Part shown: positions 7,779 to 16,283 of the stretch, piece by piece
Layout: each line of letters begins with the position of its first letter
Position numbering within the stretch: the first letter of the stretch is position 1
Assembly (NCBI GenBank): GCA_020633335.1
Contig: JACKDU010000004.1
Coordinates: 248,001 to 312,000 of the forward strand
Length of the DNA stretch: 64,000 nucleotides
Direction of reading: 5' to 3'
Source of the DNA: Myxococcales bacterium
Lineage (GTDB): Bacteria > Myxococcota_A > Polyangia > Nannocystales > Nannocystaceae
Position numbers and translations under genes: made by a program
The notes under the pieces: model-generated
What the model saw: only the letters and a program-made list of their open reading frames with translations
Told to the model about the DNA's origin: nothing
Databases searched by the model: none

Positions 7779-8674
7779 GCGATGAGCGGCCGCAGGGCGC
7801 GGCGATCTGGTTGCAGGCGATCCGCCCGCGCACCCTCTCGGCCGGCGTCGCGCCGGTCCTCGTCGGGGCCGCGCTGGCGGCCGCCGACGGCGTCTTCCAC
7901 CCGCTCGCCGCCCTCTTCGCGCTGGCCGGCGCGCTCGCCCTCCAGATCGCCACCAACCTCCACAACGACTACGAGGACTTCGTCCGCGGCGCGGACGGGC
8001 CCGATCGCGTCGGCCCGCGGCGGGCGACCGCCGAGGGCTGGGTCGCGCCGGCGACCGTCCGCCGCGCGGCCCTCGCGACCTTCGGCGCGGCGATCGTCCT
8101 CGGGATCTACCTGGTCGCCCGCGGCGGCTGGCCGATCGTCGCCCTCGGCCTCGCCTCGGTCGCCGCCGGCTACGCCTACACCGGCGGCCCGCGGCCGCTC
8201 GCATACGTCGGCCTCGGCGATCTCTTCGTCCTGATCTTCTTCGGCTTCGCGGCGGTCGTCGGCACCTACTACGTGCAGTCGCTGACCACCTGCGGGGCCG
8301 CCTGGTGGCTCGGGCTCGGCGTCGGCGCGCTGGCGACGGCGATCCTCGCGGCCAACAACCTCCGCGATCGCCGGAGTGACGCGGCCGCCGGCAAGCGGAC
8401 GCTGGCGGTCCGCTACGGCATGGGATTCGGCCGCCTCGAGCATGCGGCCTGCCTGGTGATCGCCCTGGCGGTGACGATCCCGACCGCGCTCGCCGGCCAC
8501 CCCGGGGCGCTCCTCGGCCTCCTCGCGGCGCCGCGGGCCCGCGTCGTCGGTCGCAACGTCTTCGCCCGCGAGGGCGCCGCGCTCGGCCCCTCGCTCGGCG
8601 AGACGGCCCAGCTCCTCGCGCTCTACGGCGCCCTCGTCAGCGCCGGCCTCCTGATCGAGGCCGCGCTCCGGTGA
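7775..8674 (+). CDS. menA: 1,4-dihydroxy-2-naphthoate polyprenyltransferase
   Basis: A 299-residue UbiA-superfamily membrane enzyme that prenylates DHNA to demethylmenaquinone. The two Asp-rich prenyl-diphosphate sites are visible: TNLHNDYEDFVRGAD near residue 65 and NNLRDRRSDAAAGKRTLAVRYG near residue 195. Eight or nine hydrophobic segments surround them. The opening WLQAIRPRTL is typical of MenA. It overlaps menD by ATGA and ends 6 bp before menC. Confidence 0.95.
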   Translation: MSDERPQGAAIWLQAIRPRTLSAGVAPVLVGAALAAADGVFHPLAALFALAGALALQIATNLHNDYEDFVRGADGPDRVGPRRATAEGWVAPATVRRAALATFGAAIVLGIYLVARGGWPIVALGLASVAAGYAYTGGPRPLAYVGLGDLFVLIFFGFAAVVGTYYVQSLTTCGAAWWLGLGVGALATAILAANNLRDRRSDAAAGKRTLAVRYGMGFGRLEHAACLVIALAVTIPTALAGHPGALLGLLAAPRARVVGRNVFAREGAALGPSLGETAQLLALYGALVSAGLLIEAALR

Positions 8675-8680
8675 GCGACG

Positions 8681-9703
8681 ATGGGGCCGCGGATCGTCAG
8701 CGCCGAGCTCGAGCCGATCATCGGCGACGCCGGGATGATCCTGTCCATTTGGACAGATGATGGCGTCCGCGGCCGCGGCGAGGCGGTGACCCGCGCCGGC
8801 TTCGCGCCGCCCCTCGCGGCCCTCGAGGCCGCCGCCCGCGGGCTCCCCGGGGCGCTCCTCGGCCGCTCGCTCGCCGACCTCGCGGAGGCCGAGGCGCTCG
8901 CGGAGGACGCGTGTGAGGGAGCGCCGGGGCCGCTCCGCTTCGCCCTCGAGGGCGCGCTCCTCGACCTCGTCGGCCAGCGCGAGGGTCGCGGTGTCGCCGC
9001 GCTCCTCGCCGGTCCGGAGGGGCCCGCGGCGGCGATCGAGCGGAGCGCGCTCCTGGTCGGCGACGACGCGGACGCGCTCGCCGGCGAGATCGAGGCCCTC
9101 CGCGCCGCCGGCTTCGGCACCTTCAAGATCAAGGCCCGCGGCCCCTGGCCGGCGGCGCAGGGGCGGGTCCGCCGCGCCCGCGCCCTCCTCGGCCCCGAGG
9201 CGGCGCTGCGGGTCGACTGCAACGGCTCGATGCCGGCCGCCGACGCGCCGGCGCTCCTGGGCGCGCTCGCGGAGCTCGACCTCGACTACGTGGAGGAGCC
9301 GGTCGCCGGCCTGGCGCCGGCGGGCTGGCGGGCCCTCGCGGGCGCCGGCGTCCGGCTGGCGATCGACGAGTCGGCGACCGACCCGCGGGCCTGGCGGGCG
9401 GCCCTCGACGGCGACGCGGCCGCGGTGGTGATCGTCAAGCCGGCCTTCGTCGGCCTCCTCGCCGCCCGCCAGCGGATCGCCGAAGCGCGCGCCCGGGGCG
9501 TCGAGGTCGTGATCACCAGCGCTCTCGAGGGCGCGCTCGGGGTCGCGGCCGCGGCTCACCTGGCCCTTGCGACAGCCACCTCTGCGCCCGCCGGGATCTC
9601 GGCCCGCGCCGCCGCCTGGCTGCCGGCGTGGCTCGATCGACAGGCGCCGCGGATCACCGCACCGACCGCCGCGGGGCTCGGGGTCGCAGGAGGCGAGGGA
9701 TGA
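8681..9703 (+). CDS. menC: o-Succinylbenzoate synthase
   Basis: A 340-residue enolase-superfamily enzyme that dehydrates SHCHC to o-succinylbenzoate. The barrel shows the KxK motif in FKIKARGPW, metal ligands in RVDCNGS, DYVEEPV and LAIDESA, and the second Lys in VVIVKPAF. Two copies of the dispersed 18-bp motif lie inside the gene (8741-8758 and 9560-9577). Start ATG is 6 bp after the menA stop. The stop overlaps the menE ATG by ATGA. Confidence 0.94.
   Translation: MGPRIVSAELEPIIGDAGMILSIWTDDGVRGRGEAVTRAGFAPPLAALEAAARGLPGALLGRSLADLAEAEALAEDACEGAPGPLRFALEGALLDLVGQREGRGVAALLAGPEGPAAAIERSALLVGDDADALAGEIEALRAAGFGTFKIKARGPWPAAQGRVRRARALLGPEAALRVDCNGSMPAADAPALLGALAELDLDYVEEPVAGLAPAGWRALAGAGVRLAIDESATDPRAWRAALDGDAAAVVIVKPAFVGLLAARQRIAEARARGVEVVITSALEGALGVAAAAHLALATATSAPAGISARAAAWLPAWLDRQAPRITAPTAAGLGVAGGEG
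8741..8758 (-). repeat. Dispersed 18-bp motif copy inside menC
   Basis: On the minus strand ATCTGTCCAAATGGACAG. It is an inverted repeat (CTGTCC/GGACAG), in register with the menC codons, which read LSIWTD on the coding strand. A second, weaker copy lies at 9560-9577. Confidence 0.5.
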
Positions 9704-11598
9704 TCGATCCCCTGGCGATCCCCCACCCGCTCGCCGCGTTCGCCCGCGCGCGCCCGGATCACCTCGCGCTCCGCCACCGCGGCGTCGACCGGGATCGCGG
9801 CCCGGCGCCGACCTGGAGCGCCGCCGAGCTCCTCCGCGCGACCCAGCCGCTCGCCGGGCGCCTCGTCGCCGCGGAGCTCGGCCCCGGCGATCGGATCGCG
9901 GTCGTCGGCCGCCCCTCGCCAGCGTGGGTGATCGCCCTCCACGCGATCGGCTGGATCGGCGCCTCGCTGATCGCCGTCGACCCTGGCGAGCCCGCGGAGG
10001 AGCGCGCCCGTCGGGGCGCGGAGGCGGCCGCCTGGCTGGTCCTCGAAGGCGGCGAGGCGCCGACCTCCGCGCGCTGGATCCTGACGCTCGACGACGCCAC
10101 GCTCCGCCCGACGACCACCTCAACATCCCCGCCCGAGCGCCCCTGGCCGCTCACCGAGGAGCGCGCGATCCTCTTCACCTCGGGCTCCACCGGGCGGGCG
10201 CGGCCGGTCGCGCTGACCACCGCGCAGCTCCTCTTCGGCGCCCTCGGCGGGGCGATCCACCTCGGCCATCACCGGGGCGACGCCTGGCATGCCTGCCTCG
10301 CCCCCTGGCACGTCGGCGGCCTGATGATCCCCCTCCGCACCGCCTGGCTGCAGACCACCCTCGACCTCGCCGCGCGCTTCGACCCGGCGGCGATCGACGC
10401 GGGGATCGACGCCGGCGAGATCACCCAGATCTCGCTGGTCCCGGCGATGCTCCGCCGCCTCCTCGAGCGCCGCGGCCGGCGGCGCTTCCCGGCGACCCTG
10501 CGCTGGATCCTCCTCGGGGGGGCGGCCGCCGACGAGGCTGACATCGCCGCCGCCGAGGCCCTCGGCGCGACCGTCTGCCCGAGCTGGGGGATGAGCGAGG
10601 CGGCCGCCCAGATCGCCACCCGGGCCCCCGACGCGCCGCGGCTCCCCGGCGTCGTCGGTCCTCCCCTCCCCTTCGCCCGGGTCGACGCCGATCCCGACGA
10701 GGGCGGACGCCTCCGCGTCCGCGGCCCCCAGGTCGCCGGCGAGCTCCGCACCCTCGATCGTGGAATGATCTGTCCCGATGGTCAGGTCACCGTCAGCGGC
10801 CGCCTCGATCGGGTGGTGATCAGCGGCGGCCGCAACATCGACCCGGCGGCGGTCGAGCGGGTGATCGCCGCCCACCCGGCGGTCGCTCAGGTCCACGTCC
10901 GCGGCCTCGACGATCGCCGCCTCGGCCAGCGCCTGGTCGCCTTCGTCGCGCCGCGCGCGGAGCCGCCGGCGGGCGCCCGCGACCTCGGGCGCTTCGCCGC
11001 CGCCCGCCTCCACCCCCACGATCGCCCGCGCCTCTGGGCGCTGGTCCGGGCGATCCCGACCGGGGCCGCCGGCAAGGTGAGCGCCCAGGTCGGCCAGCTA
11101 CTCGCCGCCCGCCTCGAGGCCGAGCTCGCCGAGGCGGGCGAGGAAGGCCGGCGGCGCGGCGATCGGCCGGAAGCGGGCGAGGTCGACGAACGCGTGCACG
11201 TGCTCGACGCTGGCGTGCCGGAGATCGTCGGCCCCCTCGATCGCGAAGCGCACCCGCAGGCGCCCGCTCCCGTCGAGGGCGACGCCGGCGATCCGCACGA
11301 GGAGGCGATCGCCGAGGCGCGCCGGCCGGCGGAAGTCGGCCTCGGCGTGGATCAGCGGCAGCCCCCAGCCAGACCCGGCCATCGCGTCGAACCAGCGGGG
11401 GCCGAGCGCGGCCGCCAGGACCTCCTCCCAGGCGTGGTGGCAGAGCTCGAAGAAGCGGCTAAAGAAGACGACGCCAGCGGCGTCGACCTCGCTGAAGCGG
11501 ACAACGTGGACGTGGGGATCGATCATCATCAAGACGAGCCGGCGAGCGACACGCTAGGCCGGCGCGCCCCCGACCGCAAGGCGCGGGCGACGGAGTGA
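9700..11598 (+). CDS. menE: o-Succinylbenzoate-CoA ligase with long antisense-derived tail
   Basis: An acyl-adenylate ligase activating o-succinylbenzoate with CoA. ILFTSGSTGRARPV (about residue 157) is the P-loop, CPSWGMSEAA the aromatic/adenine motif, GRLDRVVISGGRNIDP the hinge, and Lys 459 in AAGK the catalytic A10 Lys. A normal MenE would end near residue 475, but this frame has no stop until TGA at 11596-11598, giving 632 residues. The extra C-terminal stretch of roughly 155 residues is hydrophilic and antisense to the thioesterase gene 11098-11529. The stop then overlaps the GTG of menG as GTGA. The ligase core is certain; whether the tail is made and kept is not. The start overlaps menC by ATGA. 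Confidence 0.85.
   Translation: MIDPLAIPHPLAAFARARPDHLALRHRGVDRDRGPAPTWSAAELLRATQPLAGRLVAAELGPGDRIAVVGRPSPAWVIALHAIGWIGASLIAVDPGEPAEERARRGAEAAAWLVLEGGEAPTSARWILTLDDATLRPTTTSTSPPERPWPLTEERAILFTSGSTGRARPVALTTAQLLFGALGGAIHLGHHRGDAWHACLAPWHVGGLMIPLRTAWLQTTLDLAARFDPAAIDAGIDAGEITQISLVPAMLRRLLERRGRRRFPATLRWILLGGAAADEADIAAAEALGATVCPSWGMSEAAAQIATRAPDAPRLPGVVGPPLPFARVDADPDEGGRLRVRGPQVAGELRTLDRGMICPDGQVTVSGRLDRVVISGGRNIDPAAVERVIAAHPAVAQVHVRGLDDRRLGQRLVAFVAPRAEPPAGARDLGRFAAARLHPHDRPRLWALVRAIPTGAAGKVSAQVGQLLAARLEAELAEAGEEGRRRGDRPEAGEVDERVHVLDAGVPEIVGPLDREAHPQAPAPVEGDAGDPHEEAIAEARRPAEVGLGVDQRQPPARPGHRVEPAGAERGRQDLLPGVVAELEEAAKEDDASGVDLAEADNVDVGIDHHQDEPASDTLGRRAPDRKARATE
10768..10785 (+). repeat. Dispersed 18-bp motif copy inside menE
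   Basis: ATCTGTCCCGATGGTCAG, in register with menE codons (ICPDGQ). It is unusual in using TGT and GGT codons in a gene that otherwise ends codons in C or G. Confidence 0.4.
11098..11529 (-). CDS. Hot-dog thioesterase, probable DHNA-CoA hydrolase
   Basis: A 143-residue single hot-dog-domain protein of the 4-hydroxybenzoyl-CoA thioesterase type. The start region has FSEVDAAGVVFFSRFFELCHHAWEE, with Asp 16 in the position of the catalytic acid, followed by LPLIHAEADFRRPARLGDRLLV. It lies within the menaquinone cluster, where DHNA-CoA hydrolysis is otherwise unassigned, so MenI-like function is likely but inferred from context. The whole gene is antisense to the 3' part of the menE frame. Three in-frame starts exist (TTG 11532, ATG 11529, ATG 11526); the first ATG is chosen. 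Confidence 0.85.
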   Translation of the reverse strand: MMIDPHVHVVRFSEVDAAGVVFFSRFFELCHHAWEEVLAAALGPRWFDAMAGSGWGLPLIHAEADFRRPARLGDRLLVRIAGVALDGSGRLRVRFAIEGADDLRHASVEHVHAFVDLARFRPIAAPPAFLARLGELGLEAGGE

Positions 11599-12350
11599 CC
11601 ATGCAGGACGAAGACCTCCAGGACCCGCGCGAGGGCCCGCTCCCCGACCCCGGCCCCCTCGGCAGCGGGGCGATGTTCGATCAGATCGCCCGCCGCTACG
11701 ATCTCCTCAACCGGGTGATGAGCCTGGGCCTCGACGTCCGCTGGCGCCGCGCCCTCGCCGACGCGCTCCTCCGCGAGGCGCCGACCGGCGGCGAGCTCCT
11801 CGACGTCGCCACCGGCACCGCCGACGTCGCCCTCGCCCTCGCCGAGGCCGCCCCCTCGCTGCGGGTCGTCGGCGTCGATCCGAGCGCGGGGATGCTCGCG
11901 CTCGGCCGCGAGAAGGTCGCGGCCGCGGGCCTCAGGGATCGGATCGAGCTCACTCAGGGCGACGGCCAGGCGCTCCCCTTCGCCGACGACCGCTTCGACG
12001 CCGCCTGCGTCTCCTTCGGGATCCGCAACTTCCCCGACCGCCTCGCCGGCCTCCGCGAGATGGTGCGGGTCACCCGTCCCGGCGGACAGGTCGCGGTGCT
12101 CGAGCTCGCCGAGCCCCGCGAGGCCGGGCTCCTCGGCGCGGCCGCCCGCGTCCACGTCCGCCACGTCGTCCCCCGCCTCGGGGCGCTCCTCTCGGGCTCG
12201 CGGGAGTACCGCTACCTCCAGCGCTCGATCGCGGCCTTCCCGGCGGCCCGGGAATTCGTGGCGATGATGGAGGAGGCCGGCCTCACCCGCGTCGAGGCCC
12301 GACCGATGACCTTCGGCGCGGTCGTGCTCTTCACCGGCTTCGTCCGCTAG
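11595..12350 (+). CDS. menG: Demethylmenaquinone methyltransferase
   Basis: A 251-residue class I SAM methyltransferase of the UbiE/MenG family, doing the last step to menaquinone. Visible are MFDQIARRYDLLNRVMSLG, the SAM loop DVATGTADVALA, VGVDPSAGML, FDAACVSFGIRNFPDR and the late VLELAEPRE. GTG at 11595 overlaps the menE stop as GTGA; an ATG at 11601 is the alternative start. The stop shares a CTAG with the stop of the gene on the other strand. With no ubiquinone genes around, the menaquinone role is preferred. Confidence 0.93.
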   Translation: MTMQDEDLQDPREGPLPDPGPLGSGAMFDQIARRYDLLNRVMSLGLDVRWRRALADALLREAPTGGELLDVATGTADVALALAEAAPSLRVVGVDPSAGMLALGREKVAAAGLRDRIELTQGDGQALPFADDRFDAACVSFGIRNFPDRLAGLREMVRVTRPGGQVAVLELAEPREAGLLGAAARVHVRHVVPRLGALLSGSREYRYLQRSIAAFPAAREFVAMMEEAGLTRVEARPMTFGAVVLFTGFVR

Positions 12351-12655
12351 CCCCGTCGACCGTCGACCGTCGCCTGGAGCGCGCCGCCGGCGAGGATCCA
12401 CCCCGCGAGGATCAGGCTCCACGCGAAGTGGCCGATGAGCCAGGCGACAAGGACCCAGGCGGCGGCGGATCCCGGCGGCGCGCCGACGCCGGCGACGACC
12501 ATCGCTGCCAGGGTCAGCGCGAGCGCGACGAGGTTCCGCGGGGCGAAGCCGGGGGCGAAGCGCGCCCGCGCGACCAGGCGGAGGCCGGGGGCGTGGCCGA
12601 GGAAGCCGACCAGCGCGAGCTGACCCTTCGACCATGTTCTCCGGACGACGCTCAT
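12347..12655 (-). CDS. Small two-helix membrane protein
   Basis: A 102-residue protein that I do not recognise. After a basic N-terminus (SVVRRTWSKGQ) come two hydrophobic segments, about residues 35-55 and 62-92, the second rich in Trp and Gly. The start ATG overlaps the stop of the upstream lipoprotein gene by 4 bp, so the two are likely co-translated. The dispersed 18-bp motif (12620-12637) covers its early codons (TWSKGQ). The stop codon is the same CTAG palindrome that holds the menG stop on the other strand. Confidence 0.65.
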   Translation of the reverse strand: MSVVRRTWSKGQLALVGFLGHAPGLRLVARARFAPGFAPRNLVALALTLAAMVVAGVGAPPGSAAAWVLVAWLIGHFAWSLILAGWILAGGALQATVDGRRG

Positions 12656-13290
12656 CGGCCGCCGCCGAGGAGGGCCCCGAGCACCGCCTTCGAGGCCGGG
12701 CGCTGGGCCTCCTCGCGGCCGAGCTGATCGGCGGCGACGATCGCCAGGAGGAGGCCCCAGGGATCGGCGGAGGCCATCGCCGCCTCGTCGAAGGCGCCGC
12801 GCTCGGCGAGGCCGCACGCCTCGTAGAGGAGGCGCGCCTTGTCGGCCGGATCGGCGACCGCGACCCGCTGGAACGCGACCACCCCGCCGGCGCACGCGCG
12901 ATCCCAGGCCGCCTGGCCCTCGGCGGCCATGATCTCCCGCGAGACCACCACCGGGCGCTCCTGGGGCGGGACCTCGGCGAAGTCGCGGAGCGCCCGGCCG
13001 AGGAAGTCCGGGAAGCCCTCGACCTCGGCGAGGCCGGCCGCGGCGATCCGCGCGGCCTCATCCGGCGGCCGGCCCTCGAGGCGCTCGGCCAGGGCGGCGA
13101 GCTCGGGGCCCTCACGCGCGGCGGGAGGCGGCTCGGGGGGCGGCTGGGGGGTCGGCGCGTCGGCGACCTGCGGCGCCGCGGCCGGCGCGGGGGCGGTCGC
13201 CTCGGCCAGCGGCTTCGGCTGCGGCTTCGGTTTGGGTGGTGTGCAGCCGACGACCGCCGCCGCCAGCACAACGAGGGTGAAGGCGCGCAT
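12652..13290 (-). CDS. Lipoprotein of unknown function
   Basis: A 212-residue protein starting with a lipoprotein signal (MRAFTLVVLAAAVVGC, Cys 16). A Lys/Pro/Ala-rich tether of about 50 residues follows, then a helical, mostly Ala/Glu/Leu domain with no recognised motif. The ATG at 13290 is chosen because it gives a clean signal peptide and has TACCCT 7 bases upstream. It overlaps the small membrane protein downstream by 4 bp. Confidence 0.7.
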   Translation of the reverse strand: MRAFTLVVLAAAVVGCTPPKPKPQPKPLAEATAPAPAAAPQVADAPTPQPPPEPPPAAREGPELAALAERLEGRPPDEAARIAAAGLAEVEGFPDFLGRALRDFAEVPPQERPVVVSREIMAAEGQAAWDRACAGGVVAFQRVAVADPADKARLLYEACGLAERGAFDEAAMASADPWGLLLAIVAADQLGREEAQRPASKAVLGALLGGGR

Positions 13291-13297
13291 CGCCGCG

Positions 13298-13303
13298 AGG
13301 GTA
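13298..13303 (-). promoter_or_regulatory. Candidate -10 element for the lipoprotein operon
   Basis: TACCCT on the minus strand ends 7 bases before the ATG at 13290, placing the transcript start at or next to the start codon. Confidence 0.35.
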
Positions 13304-13391
13304 CCCGATGGTCCGCGCGCGACCAAGCGCGCTGCCGGGCCGCGGAGCCGACGCCCGTCGGGCCACCTCCGCTAGCGTCACTGTCGCGGCG

Positions 13392-16118
13392 CTAGCGCCC
13401 GCGGATCCAGCTCATGACTCGCAGCCCCGCCGGCAGGACGACCACCGACGCGACGAGGCAGAGGGTCATCCCGCTCGCCGCGGTGAAGCCGAGCGAGTAG
13501 AGCCCGAGGTGATCGGCGAAGACCATCCCGCCGTAGCCGAGGACGGTGGTCAGCGTGGTCATGAAGATCGCCCCGCCGGTCTCGCGGAGCACCACCCCCA
13601 TCCGCGAGCCCTCGCGGAAGCGGTGGAGGATGTGGACCGCGTCGTCCTGGCCCATGCCGATGAGGAGCGGAAACGCGATCACGTTGAAGAAGTTGAGCTT
13701 GTAGCCGAGGAGCCAGAGGAGCCCGCCGAGCCAGGCGAGCGCGAGCGCGACCGTCGAGAGGATCACCAGCGCCGCCCCGATCCCGCGGAACAAGATCAGG
13801 GCGATGAGGACGAGGACGCCGCTCGAGAGGGCGATCACCAGGGGCCCGTCGCCGCGGATCGTGTCGACGATCTCGGGGATCACGAAGAACGACGCGGCGA
13901 CCGGCGCCGGCCCCTCGCGGGTCTCGATGTCGAGGTAGGCGTCGTAGATCTTCTTCGAGTTCCGGTAGTCGGCCTTCGCCCCCTTGGTCCAGAAGACGAC
14001 GAAGCGGCCGAGGACCCCGGCCTCGTCGGTGAACTGGACCCGCACCCACTCCGGGAGGTCGGCCGCGGAGATCGGCGCGTCGACCTCGAGGTAGGGCTCC
14101 CAGCTCTTCAGGCGCGCCTGGTCGGCGTCGCTGAGGACCCCCGACTTCTCCTTGATCCGCCGGCGGATGTCGCGGATGACGGCGAGCTTCTCCTCCTGGA
14201 GCTCGGGGACGTAGGAGAAGACCGACGCGAGGTCGTGGAGGCGATCGTGCATCGTCACCAGGCGCTCGCCGGGGTAGCGCGCGAGGAGGCCCGCGACCTC
14301 GGGGTCGAGCGCGCGGTGCTGGCGGGCGCGCTCGGCGAGGGCGACGAAGGCGGGATCGCGGAGGTCGTCGTCCTCCTCGTCGATCATCGAGTCCTCGTCG
14401 TCCTCCTCGTCCGCGTCCGCGTCCGCGCCTCCGGTCGCGGCGGCCGCGAGCGGCCGCCCGCAGGCGTCGATCGCCGGCGGCAGCGGGAGCGCGCCGCCGC
14501 CCGCGAGGATCGCCACCTCGTCGGCGCTGAGGCGGTGGAGGGCCGCGAGCTGGCGGTGGACGTCGAGGGTCCCCGCGAGATCGTCGGTGAGCGCGACCGC
14601 CGGGGCGAGGGTCGTGTTGCGGCCGACCGCGTCGCGGAAGGGCTCGTGGCCCTCGCGGGGGCGCTCCTTCTTCGGCCGCACCGGCTGGTCGAGGCGGCCG
14701 AGGTCGTACTCGAACTCGAGGTCGCCGAGGCGCGAGGCCGCCGCGCCGCCGATCACGAGACCTGTCCCAAGGACCAGGATCGCAAGCCAGGGCACGGGGC
14801 CCCGCCCGGAGGGCGCCGGCGACCTCGCCTCCGGCGCCGGCTCCACGGTCGCCCGCGCCGGCGCGGCGTGGCTCCGCCAGGGCCGCCAGCGCTCGAGGAT
14901 CACCATCAGCGCCGGCATCACGACGATCGCCCCGAGGAGCGAGAGGAGGACGCCGACGCCGGCGACCACCCCGAACTGCGAGAAGCCGCGGAAGTCGGCG
15001 ACCACCAGGAGGAAGCAGGTGAGCGCGGTGCTGAGGCCGCCCGCCAGGGTCGAGAGCGCGGTCGTCGAGAGGGTGACGGCGATCGCGTCGGCGAGCTCCC
15101 GGCCCCGCCGCCGCTCGTCGCGGAGGCGGGCGAGGACGTGGATCCCGAAGTCGATCCCGAGGCCGAGGAGGACGACGAAGATGAACGCCGAGACCAGGTT
15201 GAGCTCGCCGTAGACCACCCGCGCGAAGCCCAGCGCCGACGCGACCGCGATCAGGAGCGGCAGGAGGACCAGGGCGATCGCCCGCGCCCCGCGGAAGTAG
15301 AGGGCGAGCGAGAGCATCAGGAGGCCGACGACGAGCGCCGAGCCGCGGACGATGTCGCGCGAGAGGCCGCCGACCCGCCGGCTCTGCTCGGCGTAGGAGC
15401 CCTCGATCCCGATCGTCATCTCCGGGTGGAAGGCGCGGGGGTCGAGGGACTCGGCGAGCTCGCCGACCTCGGCGAAGAGCTGGCGGGCGAAGGCGATGTC
15501 GGTGTCGGGCGCGACCGGCCGCGCCTTGATCACCACCAGGCGCCCCTCGTCGGTCTCGTAGTACTCCGGGAGGCGGGTGTCGAGCTCGTAGCGCCCGCGG
15601 AGCTCCTCCTCGCTGAGCCCGGCGTCGGCGGCCGCGACCGCCTCGGCCTCGTCCTCGGGGAAGAGCGCCATCTCGCGGCGGACCTCGGCGCGGATCCGTT
15701 CGATCACCCGGCAGCGGAGATCGAGGAGGTCCTCGAGGTCGGCGTAGAGGAGCGCGCTCCGCTCGAAGAGCTCGCGGTCGAGGTGGAAGAGGACGTAGCG
15801 GAGCTCGGCCCGCTGGCGGAGCGCGTCGGCGAGGAGCGCCCCGAAGCGGAGGTTGGCCTCCCGCGACGGCGATCGGACGGTGACGTAGAGCTCCGACTGG
15901 TTGCCGAGGCGCTCGCTGAGCGCGTCGATCCGCGCGGTCGAGCGGGCGTCGTCGGGGAGGAGCGCGCGGAGCTGCTGATCGATCCGGAGCTGGAGCGCGA
16001 GCGCGAGCGCGAGCGCGCCGACGACGAGCGCGGCCACGAGGATCCGCCAGGGTCGCCGGACGATCAGGCCAGCCAGGCGTTCGGCCGGCGCGCGGATCTG
16101 GGGCCGCTCATCGCTCAT
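13392..16118 (-). CDS. MMPL/RND-family exporter
   Basis: A 908-residue inner-membrane transporter with the duplicated RND plan: one helix near residue 25, a periplasmic domain, five helices near 265-400, a second half with the same layout, and a final five-helix block. The paired helix-4-like motifs LGLGIDFGIHVLAR and IGMGQDDAVHILHR carry the Asp residues used for proton coupling. The size and the lack of tripartite-pump signatures fit the MMPL/HpnN-like lipid exporter group; cargo is unknown. The second periplasmic domain contains an acidic insert (DADADEEDDEDS.. near 14380-14430). A dispersed-motif copy at 14760-14777 is antisense to the codons for LVLGTG. Confidence 0.9.
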   Translation of the reverse strand: MSDERPQIRAPAERLAGLIVRRPWRILVAALVVGALALALALQLRIDQQLRALLPDDARSTARIDALSERLGNQSELYVTVRSPSREANLRFGALLADALRQRAELRYVLFHLDRELFERSALLYADLEDLLDLRCRVIERIRAEVRREMALFPEDEAEAVAAADAGLSEEELRGRYELDTRLPEYYETDEGRLVVIKARPVAPDTDIAFARQLFAEVGELAESLDPRAFHPEMTIGIEGSYAEQSRRVGGLSRDIVRGSALVVGLLMLSLALYFRGARAIALVLLPLLIAVASALGFARVVYGELNLVSAFIFVVLLGLGIDFGIHVLARLRDERRRGRELADAIAVTLSTTALSTLAGGLSTALTCFLLVVADFRGFSQFGVVAGVGVLLSLLGAIVVMPALMVILERWRPWRSHAAPARATVEPAPEARSPAPSGRGPVPWLAILVLGTGLVIGGAAASRLGDLEFEYDLGRLDQPVRPKKERPREGHEPFRDAVGRNTTLAPAVALTDDLAGTLDVHRQLAALHRLSADEVAILAGGGALPLPPAIDACGRPLAAAATGGADADADEEDDEDSMIDEEDDDLRDPAFVALAERARQHRALDPEVAGLLARYPGERLVTMHDRLHDLASVFSYVPELQEEKLAVIRDIRRRIKEKSGVLSDADQARLKSWEPYLEVDAPISAADLPEWVRVQFTDEAGVLGRFVVFWTKGAKADYRNSKKIYDAYLDIETREGPAPVAASFFVIPEIVDTIRGDGPLVIALSSGVLVLIALILFRGIGAALVILSTVALALAWLGGLLWLLGYKLNFFNVIAFPLLIGMGQDDAVHILHRFREGSRMGVVLRETGGAIFMTTLTTVLGYGGMVFADHLGLYSLGFTAASGMTLCLVASVVVLPAGLRVMSWIRGR
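14760..14777 (+). repeat. Dispersed 18-bp motif, exact partner of 58374-58391
   Basis: ACCTGTCCCAAGGACCAG on the plus strand, antisense to the RND gene. With one flanking base on each side it is identical over 20 nt to the reverse complement of the copy at 58373-58392. Both genes read LVLGTG there, with the same unusual codons. Confidence 0.6.
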
Positions 16119-16271
16119 CGAGGTCCGAAAGGCTCTACGCGGAGCGCCCCGGGCGACGCAAGCTCAAAGGTGAGCCGCCGGGCCGCCGGCTGCCCGCGCC
16201 CCCCTGACCGGCGGGCCGCCCGACGCCCGAGGCGCGATTTCTCGGCCTTGTGCGGCCCCATCTGCGCTCGC

Positions 16272-16277
16272 TAGCCT
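16272..16277 (+). promoter_or_regulatory. Candidate -10 element, small lipoprotein
   Basis: TAGCCT, followed by 6 bases and then the ATG at 16284. The predicted start of transcription is the A of the start codon. Confidence 0.4.
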
Positions 16278-16283
16278 GGGTGC

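Noticed and set aside
6374..10126. A 1250-codon open frame antisense to menD-menA-menC-menE
   Set aside because: It is Arg/Ala/Gly-rich, has no motifs, and covers four certain genes; such frames arise from third-position G/C bias.
13308..16274. A 988-codon plus-strand frame across the RND exporter
   Set aside because: The translation is acidic/basic noise (EDRR.. type) and the minus-strand gene is certain.
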